Of a DNA stretch of 5,856 bases, positions 1 through 4,793 are shown piece after piece. Made by a program: the position numbers and the translations under genes. The stretch covers positions 1 through 5,856 of the forward strand of contig CANHVD010000396.1 in assembly GCA_947463775.1 (NCBI GenBank), given 5' to 3'. Under the pieces are notes generated by a model, which did no database searches, was not told the origin of the DNA, and was given only the letters and a program-made list of their open reading frames with translations. Every line of letters begins with the position of its first letter. The first letter of the stretch is position 1. This DNA is from Planctomycetaceae bacterium (GTDB lineage Bacteria > Planctomycetota > Planctomycetia > Planctomycetales > Planctomycetaceae).

Positions 1-1
1 C

Positions 2-133
2 CAGTTTGGATCGAGCCAGGAAGATGCTCTCAGTCGTGATTTTGTTCGGATTGCCACATCGGTGGTAAAAACCGGCTCCGACTCCAGGAAAGCCCTCAGC
101 TCCGTCGGCAAATTGGCGACTCTGCTGAAATAG
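2..133 (+). CDS. Possible 3' end of an unidentified gene (partial)
   Basis: An open frame enters from the left edge and ends at a TAG (131-133), giving a 43-residue C-terminal tail that begins QFGSSQEDALSRDF and ends SVGKLATLLK. The tail looks amphipathic and helical, with basic residues near the end, but I recognise no family and assign no function. The other two plus-strand frames are closed by stops within the first 70 bases. Two minus-strand frames are also open here, so the strand is not certain. A small hairpin (143-159) follows the stop after about 10 bases, which mildly favours a gene ending here. The gene would be co-oriented with the FtsW/RodA gene but separated by 331 bases, so an operon is not implied. 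Confidence 0.38.
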   Translation, partial: QFGSSQEDALSRDFVRIATSVVKTGSDSRKALSSVGKLATLLK

Positions 134-464
134 GCACACTTTAGCCAACGGCTTTGGCTGCCAGCATTGCTTGCCTTTGGGTTGATTCCAGGATGGTAAT
201 TTGCCTGTTGAACTGCTCATCGAGTGGTGGCCTGAGCGTATCGCCTGTTTCACAAGTGCGTGATCTGTTCGGCTCTGACCTCAACCTGACCAATCGCGTC
301 CGCCGTCAGAACGCTGTGTACTTGCGTATGTCCTGCGGATGAAATCAGGACGGCAATTGTCTATGCTTCTTGACCGGTGCTGCAGAGCTTGAACAAACGC
401 TGCGCATCGAATTCTCAAAGTCATGGGATAATGGCTTCTGATTTACCGGCGAGACCTGTCGCGG
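134..464. other. Intergenic region upstream of the FtsW/RodA gene
   Basis: This stretch of 331 bases has no convincing gene; the short open frames use poor starts and resemble nothing. Its right end should hold the promoter and leader of the FtsW/RodA gene. A GATAAT at 427-432 resembles a -10 element, but the hexamer 17 bases upstream is a poor -35. TTGACC (370-375) and TTGAAC (389-394) look like -35 elements but are wrongly spaced. No promoter is therefore called with confidence. Confidence 0.5.
143..159 (+). terminator. Small hairpin just after the upstream stop codon, weak terminator candidate
   Basis: AGCCAA (143-148) and TTGGCT (154-159) form a perfect 6-bp stem around a 5-base loop, 9 bases after the TAG at 131-133. 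No T-run follows, so it is not a canonical intrinsic terminator. It may be incidental or assist 3'-end formation. Confidence 0.22.
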
Positions 465-1613
465 ATGATGCACGGACTGCTGAAACGATTTCCATGGATG
501 CTATGTGGTGTCTGCCTTGCAATTACCGGGCTGGGACTTTGCGGTCTGGTGCGCGCCGACGAATTGTATGGTCGGTCACAGTTAATTGAGCGTCAGATCG
601 TCTGGCTGATGATGGCTCTGCCCCTGATGCTGGCCATTGCCTTCGCGCCGACTCATTGGCTGCGGGCGGTCAGTGTTCCCACTTACATCGTGTCAGCCTT
701 GTTGCTGGTTGTCACGTTGTTTATGGCACCGATCAACGGTTCACGGCGATGGATTCCTTTGGGGCTGTTTGATTTTCAGCCCAGCGAGCCTGCTCGACTG
801 GCCTTCGTGCTGACACTGGCTTCGTACCTGATGTATCGCGACAACCATCGCACGCTGAAAGGACTTGTCCCGCCGCTGGTGCTGGCCATGGTTCCGATGT
901 TGCTGATTATGAAGGAACCCGACCTCGATACGGCGGTCCTGTATATTCCAGTGCTCTACTTCATGCTGTTCGCCGCCGGCGCAAAGACTCGACATCTGGT
1001 GATGGTCACCGTGATGGGTATTGCCTGCCTGCCAATTCTATGGACACAGATGAGTGCTGAGCAGCAGTCGCGGCTGGTCTCTGTTGTGATTCAGCGAGAC
1101 GGAGGACTGGCTCCCACCGGTGACGGGTTCCATCTGCATCAGTCAAAGCAGGTGCTTGCACTTGGCGGATTCTGGGGCAGCATGAATCAGGAGGAACCGC
1201 CCATTGATGATCCGTCCGCCTGGCAACTTCCTGCATCAAGAACAGACTTCATCTTTGTGATGATCGGCGAGAAGCTGGGATTCCCTGGCTGTGTCGCGGT
1301 GATGATTCTGTATGCCATCTTGATCTGGAGATCACTGTTGATCGCACGGCGAACTCAGGATCCGTTTGGTCGACTCGTCATTACCGGCGTCGTCACACTG
1401 ATGAGCGTTCAAACGATTCTGAACACAGGCATGACGGTCGGGCTGTTGCCAATCACGGGGACTACTCTTCCGTTATGCAGCTATGGTGGCAGCAGTCTGT
1501 TGACAACCTACGCGGCGATCGGACTGATCATGAACATCGAAATGCATCGCAGCTATGATGTCGCCGGCCAGCCATTCGTGTTTCGTTCGGAGTCGTACAG
1601 AAACGCAGCTTAG
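465..1613 (+). CDS. FtsW/RodA/SpoVE-family peptidoglycan glycosyltransferase
   Basis: SEDS-family integral membrane enzyme. Known members polymerise lipid II into glycan strands together with a class B penicillin-binding protein, in division (FtsW) or elongation (RodA). The 382 residues, normal for the family, show about ten hydrophobic segments, with a large loop at about 195-260. Family motifs run in order: NGSRRW (91-96), FQPSE (104-108), EPDLDT (151-156), QSKQVLALGG (226-235), TDFIF (260-264), GLLPITGTTLPL (326-337) and SYGGSSLL (339-346). Asp261 in TDFIF matches the essential Asp of the family (Asp255 in Thermus RodA). EPDLDT departs from the usual QPDxGT: Asp155 replaces Gly. ATG 465 is chosen because an in-frame TAA lies at 429-431 and no earlier ATG follows it; the Shine-Dalgarno sequence is weak. 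The gene stands alone, with no mreC, PBP2 or mur gene in view, so FtsW cannot be separated from RodA by context. Confidence 0.95.
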   Translation: MMHGLLKRFPWMLCGVCLAITGLGLCGLVRADELYGRSQLIERQIVWLMMALPLMLAIAFAPTHWLRAVSVPTYIVSALLLVVTLFMAPINGSRRWIPLGLFDFQPSEPARLAFVLTLASYLMYRDNHRTLKGLVPPLVLAMVPMLLIMKEPDLDTAVLYIPVLYFMLFAAGAKTRHLVMVTVMGIACLPILWTQMSAEQQSRLVSVVIQRDGGLAPTGDGFHLHQSKQVLALGGFWGSMNQEEPPIDDPSAWQLPASRTDFIFVMIGEKLGFPGCVAVMILYAILIWRSLLIARRTQDPFGRLVITGVVTLMSVQTILNTGMTVGLLPITGTTLPLCSYGGSSLLTTYAAIGLIMNIEMHRSYDVAGQPFVFRSESYRNAA

Positions 1614-1673
1614 CGCCGAGCGGCGACGATGTTTGCAAGCCCCTCGCTGATGCTTTCTGAAGTCGCGTTTTTC

Positions 1674-1739
1674 AGGCCCGGAGGGTCGACACAAAGGGCG
1701 GATGTGTCGGCCCTTCAGGCCTTAGTCGCAGTGTTTTTT
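1674..1739 (+). terminator. Long stem-loop downstream of the FtsW/RodA gene, probable terminator
   Basis: Bases 1680-1693 pair with 1703-1716 over 14 positions around a 9-base loop. After one C/A mismatch the stem continues with five more pairs (1674-1678 with 1718-1722). Two of the pairs (1681/1715 and 1686/1710) are G-U in the plus-strand RNA but would be C/A mismatches in the minus-strand RNA, so the structure is better formed in the ftsW/rodA-sense transcript. A run of six T (1734-1739) follows, but about 11 bases after the stem, further than in a textbook terminator. It starts about 60 bases after the stop codon. Confidence 0.55.
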
Positions 1740-1907
1740 GTCGTCCGGTGGCTCACGCACAGGCAGAGGATGTGCCGGGCTTCCAGCTCTAGTGACAATG
1801 CGCAACTTCAAAACACGTGAGCGAGAGATTTACGGAGGCATTGGTAAACCGCGAAATCGCAATCCCTCGCTGACGCGTCGGGTTATGTTGTTTTGAGGTT
1901 TGCGCGC

Positions 1908-1947
1908 AAAAAAACAGCTCTGAAAAGTTGCCTCTTCAGAGCTGTTT
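1908..1947 (-). terminator. Intrinsic terminator of the BON-domain gene
   Basis: A perfect 13-bp inverted repeat (1912-1924 with 1935-1947, core CAGCTCTGAA) encloses a 10-base loop. Read on the minus strand, the stem runs directly into a stretch of seven T (complement of the A-run 1908-1914). It begins about 40 bases after the TAA of the BON gene. The distal A and T bases belong both to the stem and to the U-tract. The plus-strand side ends in only TTT, so it would be a weaker terminator in that direction. Confidence 0.88.
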
Positions 1948-1986
1948 CGTCAGCAGTCTGGATTCATCACGATACCGGGTCAGCCA

Positions 1987-3129
1987 TTACCAGTTCTTTG
2001 GGCTGAGGATCCAATACCATTTGTCTTTTTCTTTATTGAAGTTCAGGTTCCACTGGCCATCGTCCCACTCGAGGGACACTTCACGCCAGCCCATCGGTAC
2101 CTGTGGGTACGGATAGAATGGACCAATGTAAGGCCAGGCACTTGCACTGTACTGAGTCGGGTAGCTGACTGCCGCCGAGTTCGGGTACTGTGCGTATGAT
2201 GGCCATGCATGTGATGGCAAGTGAGGATTGTTGAAGCTGGTCGGAGCATAACCCGTTGCAGATGGATTCATCATGCCCGGACCCATCCCCGGCTGCATCC
2301 CTGGCTGCATATGGCCAGTCTGCATCATCTGAGGAGGCATGCCTGGCCCCATGAGCTGCGGAGGCATTCCCTGTCCCTGCATCTGCATCATCTGAGGACT
2401 GCCTGGATAGCCCATGGCTTCAGGATTGTGTGCGGTCTGAGTAATCGGTCCGCTAACCTTCAACTGATTGTTGACGCTGCGAATACCTGGAGCCTGCGAA
2501 GCAGCAGCACCAGCCGCCTGTCGCTGACCGACGGTCGCAACTTCACCACCCAGAGTGGCCACACCATTGTTGACGCGAATCTCGATGTCGTAACCGACAA
2601 GTCCGACCTGCGACAATGATGAAGCGACCTGATTGGCCATTGCGGTATTGTCCTGACCAGCAGGAACTTCCGCACTGACTCGCTGAATTGGTCGAGATGT
2701 CTCGCCAGCCTCAGCGCCACCAGCCTGAGTAACGCGGCCCTGACGAGGATCGGCAGGACGAGTGGCCGAAGCACGCTCGATCTGTCCGCCTGCTGGCACG
2801 TATCGCAGGTTGTTCTCAACCTCACGAATGCCTGGTACAGAAGCGGCAAGCTGCTGAGCATGTGCTCGCTGGCTGGCTTCATGTACTTTGCCGCTCAGGA
2901 TCGCAACGCCATCCTTCACTTCAATTTCAATTTCGCTGCCTTGTACACTGCCGCTTCTCAGAGCCGAGGCCACTTCGTCGGCCTTTGCTTGATTGCGAGC
3001 TTTCTCGGCTGATCCCGAGAATGGCATCTGAGGCTTCATTCGCCCACCCAGAAACCCGTCCGCGCTGGCGACGACCGGATTGGCCGCGATAACGCTCAGC
3101 ACGAGCAACCACTTACCGTACTTTCGCAT
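1987..3129 (-). CDS. Secreted protein with two BON domains, Met-rich linker and Trp-rich C-terminus
   Basis: Residues 1-23 form a Sec signal peptide (MRKYGK, hydrophobic core, cleavage after ASA). Two BON domains follow, at about 46-112 (VKDGVAILSG, then VPGIREVENNL) and 162-226 (VNNGVATLGGEV, then APGIRSVNNQL). BON domains occur in OsmY-like periplasmic proteins and secretins and are thought to bind lipid or surfaces. Residues 239-287 form a low-complexity Met/Pro/Gly/Gln linker with 14 Met. The tail (about 331-380) has seven Trp and ends in Trp. The start at 3129 gives 380 residues; it is preferred over an upstream GTG (3171) because GGAGGAG (3137-3143) lies 7 bases before it and it begins a clean signal peptide. 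A strong terminator ends the gene; the next gene upstream is 538 bases away, so it is probably monocistronic. Its exact function is unknown, and the tail may be a lineage-specific module. Confidence 0.9.
   Translation of the reverse strand: MRKYGKWLLVLSVIAANPVVASADGFLGGRMKPQMPFSGSAEKARNQAKADEVASALRSGSVQGSEIEIEVKDGVAILSGKVHEASQRAHAQQLAASVPGIREVENNLRYVPAGGQIERASATRPADPRQGRVTQAGGAEAGETSRPIQRVSAEVPAGQDNTAMANQVASSLSQVGLVGYDIEIRVNNGVATLGGEVATVGQRQAAGAAASQAPGIRSVNNQLKVSGPITQTAHNPEAMGYPGSPQMMQMQGQGMPPQLMGPGMPPQMMQTGHMQPGMQPGMGPGMMNPSATGYAPTSFNNPHLPSHAWPSYAQYPNSAAVSYPTQYSASAWPYIGPFYPYPQVPMGWREVSLEWDDGQWNLNFNKEKDKWYWILSPKNW
2260..2400 (-). repeat. Degenerate in-frame repeats encoding the Met/Gln/Pro/Gly linker
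   Basis: A 15-base direct repeat, TGCATCATCTGAGGA on the plus strand, occurs at 2321-2335 and 2384-2398. The copies are 63 bases (21 codons) apart, so the frame is kept; they encode the recurring PQMMQ motif. A shorter 12-base period around GGCTGCAT (2291-2298, 2303-2310) encodes MQPG units. The pattern suggests growth by tandem duplication or slippage. Confidence 0.7.
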
Positions 3130-3136
3130 GAAAGTT

Positions 3137-3143
3137 CTCCTCC
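3137..3143 (-). promoter_or_regulatory. Shine-Dalgarno sequence of the BON gene
   Basis: The minus strand reads GGAGGAG, separated by 7 bases from the ATG at 3129-3127. This strong site decides between the ATG and the in-frame GTG at 3171, which has no comparable site. Confidence 0.8.
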
Positions 3144-3527
3144 GTGAGGTACCTTCCGTTCCGGATCGCACTCGTACTGCTGAGAAACCGTCCCGGTGGT
3201 CTACTGTCTACAATTCTCGGACGCTGACTGCATCTGGCAGACACATCCGCCAGAACTCCAGACTGCTGCAACCGCCGACGTCAGTCAGTGGTGATCGGTC
3301 TCCTGACCCAATCACCTCCGCGTGTCCGTTCTCACGGAAACATCATCGCGACAGCGCAACAGAACTACACAATCCATTCTTCGGTCCTGTCGTACCGGTT
3401 GGATAAACATTTCTGGTTTTTTGGCTCGTGACGATTGAAGGGCGGGCCAAATCCCATGTTGGAAAGGCACTGCCACAAATCCAGCGGCAGTTTCTGCCGC
3501 CGGACGTGACGTCGAGCAAGTCATAGA

Positions 3528-3563
3528 CTTCGATTTAAGGGATCAGCCTTAAGGCGATCGAAG
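3528..3563 (-). other. Bulged stem-loop downstream of the lipoprotein gene
   Basis: CTTCGAT (3528-3534) pairs with ATCGAAG (3557-3563), and TTAAGG (3535-3540) pairs with CCTTAA (3547-3552), with a 6-base loop (GATCAG) and a GGCG bulge on one side. It lies about 105 bases past the lipoprotein stop codon. It lacks a U-tract, so it is either a rho-type or processing 3' end, a regulatory element in the long BON leader, or chance. The strand is inferred from the flanking genes only. Confidence 0.4.
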
Positions 3564-3667
3564 CTGCGTCGAAGACCGCATTCTCAGCGTAATAAGCTGC
3601 AGTCAATTGAATGATTCGTTCAAGCAATCCTCACCCTTCCGGCACGATCACTGAACACAACCTCATC

Positions 3668-4138
3668 TTATTCCGTCAGTGCAAAATCCACGACGTTCTC
3701 GTTGTCTTCGTTGACGACCGCAATCAATCCGGAAGTTGCAGCGTCAGCATATTTTGCCGGAACATTGGACTTTGGGGCCGGCGGAAGCGTCGATTCACCA
3801 ACTCCCGGAGGTTGGTAAGCGGTATCTTCAGTTGCCGGCAAGGCCGGTGTACTGGCCACTGGTGGAGTGTGGACAATTGAAACAGAATGTTTTCCAGGGA
3901 CTGCGCCATCGAATGCAGAGTAGGTCGTCAGTTGATACTCGCCCTTTTCATCTGTCTTCCCGAAAGCCCCCCTGTTGGCCTCTGCATTCAAAAAGGTGAT
4001 GTCGGCGTTAGCCACCGGATTTCCCTTTAATGTTACAACACCCCGCACTTTGAATACGGGAAGGCGATTCAACTTTTCACTTCTTGAGCACCCTGCAGTC
4101 AGAAGCATCAGTCCTACCAAGGCAACGCGAAGTAACAT
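3668..4138 (-). CDS. Small lipoprotein with carboxypeptidase-regulatory-like (transthyretin-type) domain
   Basis: The 156-residue product starts with a lipoprotein signal (MLLRVALVGLMLLTAGC) whose lipobox LTAGC puts the lipidated Cys at position 17, so it should be membrane anchored. Residues about 28-90 read as a beta-sandwich of the carboxypeptidase regulatory-like type: VRGVVTLKGNPVANADITF, then GKTDEKGEYQL and PGKHSVSI. A Pro-rich segment (about 91-128) leads to NVPAKYADAATSGL and a final strand ending VVDFALTE, a pattern typical of small planctomycete lipoproteins. There is no catalytic site; the role is probably structural or binding, and the ligand is unknown. The ATG at 4138 is preferred to the longer frame from 4261 because AAGGGA (4145-4150) lies 6 bases upstream and it begins the lipoprotein signal. 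An in-frame GTG at 4141 is a poorer alternative. The gene diverges from the DUF1559 gene across 655 bases. Confidence 0.88.
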   Translation of the reverse strand: MLLRVALVGLMLLTAGCSRSEKLNRLPVFKVRGVVTLKGNPVANADITFLNAEANRGAFGKTDEKGEYQLTTYSAFDGAVPGKHSVSIVHTPPVASTPALPATEDTAYQPPGVGESTLPPAPKSNVPAKYADAATSGLIAVVNEDNENVVDFALTE

Positions 4139-4144
4139 CACATA

Positions 4145-4158
4145 TCCCTTAAAAAAAA
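4145..4158 (-). promoter_or_regulatory. Shine-Dalgarno and T-run leader of the lipoprotein gene
   Basis: On the minus strand a run of eight T (complement of 4151-4158) is followed directly by the AAGGGA ribosome binding site (4150-4145), 6 bases before the ATG. A small stem, GTTG/CAAC (4162-4165 with 4170-4173), sits just upstream of the T-run. This weakly resembles an attenuator, but a 4-bp stem is too short to call it a terminator. Confidence 0.5.
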
Positions 4159-4228
4159 GCTGTTGAGAACAACGTTCCGTGCAGGCTACCGCTACCGGAA
4201 GCAAACAAAAGGTGAACCGCCGCGTCAC

Positions 4229-4234
4229 ACTATA
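4229..4234 (-). promoter_or_regulatory. Possible -10 element for the lipoprotein gene
   Basis: The minus strand reads TATAGT, one to two mismatches from a sigma70 -10 consensus, about 90 bases before the lipoprotein ATG. The best -35-like hexamer upstream (TTGCCG, 4261-4256) is 21 bases away, longer than the usual 16-18, so the assignment is weak. Confidence 0.22.
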
Positions 4235-4634
4235 GTCTATCAGGAACAGTTCGTTCGGCAAGTTGTTGTGAGTTCACCGCTTCCATGATTCGATCGTTCC
4301 AATCTCGAATTTCTCCAGGTCACGCATGCATCACTGAACCATGACCACATCCTTTTCACTCATGGTCGTTGCGACATTTCGCCCACGCGCCAACTGAGCC
4401 AAAGTTTGCGAACGACTAACGAACCCCATGACCATCAGCCTCAGGTTCTGCCACCCGAAGCTACGCATCAACTGCGACAACCCGCATGCTAACTCTCGGC
4501 AGCATCCGCCGTAGTTTGGCGGCCTCACTCTTACACACACAGGCCGTTTAATTTGTATCCCCATATGCTTCTTTAGAATCAACACCCACGTGTGACCACG
4601 GATCGCAAAAACGCACCATGAAAGCATGAACAAA

Positions 4635-4657
4635 GAGTGAACGAAAAACGTTCACTC
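4635..4657. repeat. Perfect 9-bp inverted repeat with A5 spacer, operator or hairpin
   Basis: GAGTGAACG (4635-4643) and CGTTCACTC (4649-4657) are exact reverse complements separated by AAAAA. It lies 136 bases upstream of the DUF1559 ATG, too far to act on translation directly. Nine pairs with a 5-base loop could form an RNA hairpin, or the arms could be half-sites of a dimeric regulator. There is no T-run, so it is not a terminator. Confidence 0.6.
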
Positions 4658-4705
4658 GCACATGGATTACGCACACGCGATTCAAAAGCGTGCAAAATAC
4701 TGCGT

Positions 4706-4736
4706 TTGAGGTTGCAAATGTGCAAATAATTAAATA
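4706..4736 (+). promoter_or_regulatory. Possible promoter of the DUF1559 gene
   Basis: TTGAGG (4706-4711) resembles a -35 element. An AT-rich block follows in which TAATTA (4727-4732, spacing 15) or TAAATA (4731-4736, spacing 19) could serve as the -10. Neither spacing is ideal. The block is the most AT-rich part of the leader and lies about 60 bases before the ATG, which is plausible for a promoter. Confidence 0.25.
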
Positions 4737-4781
4737 CTGATGAATTTCCTTTCATTTTCGCGTTGTGATTTTCCCCTTTCT

Positions 4782-4787
4782 GAGGAG
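4782..4787 (+). promoter_or_regulatory. Shine-Dalgarno sequence of the DUF1559 gene
   Basis: GAGGAG lies 6 bases before the ATG and fixes the start at 4794 rather than 4740. Its GGAG is the left half of a perfect 10-base palindrome, GGAGCGCTCC (4784-4793), which abuts the start codon. Confidence 0.75.
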
Positions 4788-4793
4788 CGCTCC

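Larger units (their letters stand above)
1614..1986. other. Convergent intergenic region with several hairpins, no gene
   Basis: This region separates the ends of two converging genes. It holds the plus-sense hairpin at 1674-1722, the minus-sense terminator at 1908-1947, and a third paired element: 1820-1830 with 1861-1871, 11 positions with one A/C mismatch that becomes G-U in the minus-strand RNA. The remaining sequence (about 1740-1819) shows nothing I can name. The 63-codon open frame within it has no family resemblance and no good ribosome binding site. Confidence 0.6.
3130..3667. other. Long non-coding stretch with three hairpins upstream of the BON gene
   Basis: No credible gene lies in these 538 bases; the short open frames on both strands lack start sites or family resemblance. 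Three hairpins are visible. The first pairs 3290-3295 with 3311-3316, with an inner 3297-3300/3305-3308 stem. The second is 3484-3490 with 3494-3500 around a TTT loop. The third is 3528-3540 with 3547-3563, interrupted by a 4-base bulge. None is followed by a T-run on either strand. The region must contain the promoter of the BON gene unless that gene is read from the lipoprotein promoter, but no clear -35/-10 pair stands out. Confidence 0.55.
4139..4793. other. Divergent intergenic control region, no convincing gene
   Basis: These 655 bases separate the 5' ends of the lipoprotein and DUF1559 genes and should hold both promoters. The GTGAAC core, on either strand, occurs four times, in two inverted pairs: 4212-4217 with 4272-4277, and 4637-4642 with 4650-4655. 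TGCAAA occurs three times near the DUF1559 promoter (4691, 4713, 4721). Two overlapping small inverted repeats (4506-4510/4518-4522 and 4520-4525/4541-4546) exclude each other. A 100-codon open frame on the minus strand (4633-4331) has no recognisable domain and an unusual Cys/Met/Trp-containing composition; I treat it as probably not a gene. Confidence 0.55.

Noticed and set aside
1..219. Minus-strand open frame running off the left edge from an ATG near 219
   Set aside because: It is open but shows no recognisable domain and no ribosome binding site, and it is antisense to the plus-strand tail that ends just before a hairpin. Flanking sequence would decide between the two.
154..342. 62-codon plus-strand open frame upstream of the FtsW/RodA gene
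   Set aside because: It starts at TTG without a ribosome binding site, has no family resemblance and low-complexity Ser/Cys content; treated as non-coding.
2221..2619. 132-codon plus-strand open frame opposite the BON gene
   Set aside because: Its His/Arg/Leu-rich product is the antisense image of the Met/Pro/Gly repeats and BON region; the minus-strand gene has a signal peptide, two domains, a ribosome binding site and a terminator.
2460..2882. 140-codon minus-strand open frame overlapping the BON gene in another frame
   Set aside because: It is a shifted-frame shadow of the two BON domains, Arg/Leu/Ser-rich with no family resemblance.
3130..3171. N-terminal extension of the BON protein from a GTG at 3171
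   Set aside because: It would place 14 polar residues before a good signal peptide and has no ribosome binding site, whereas GGAGGAG lies 7 bases before the ATG at 3129.
3312..3524. 70-codon minus-strand open frame between the lipoprotein and BON genes
   Set aside because: No plausible ribosome binding site and no recognisable domain; it overlaps the hairpin at 3484-3500.
4139..4261. N-terminal extension of the lipoprotein from 4261
   Set aside because: It would bury the lipoprotein signal 41 residues inside the protein; the ATG at 4138 has AAGGGA at correct spacing.
4331..4633. 100-codon minus-strand open frame in the divergent intergenic region
   Set aside because: No recognisable domain, no clear Shine-Dalgarno, and an odd composition rich in Cys, Met, Arg and Trp. 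It most likely arises from lack of stops in non-coding sequence. A protein search with a conserved hit would change this.
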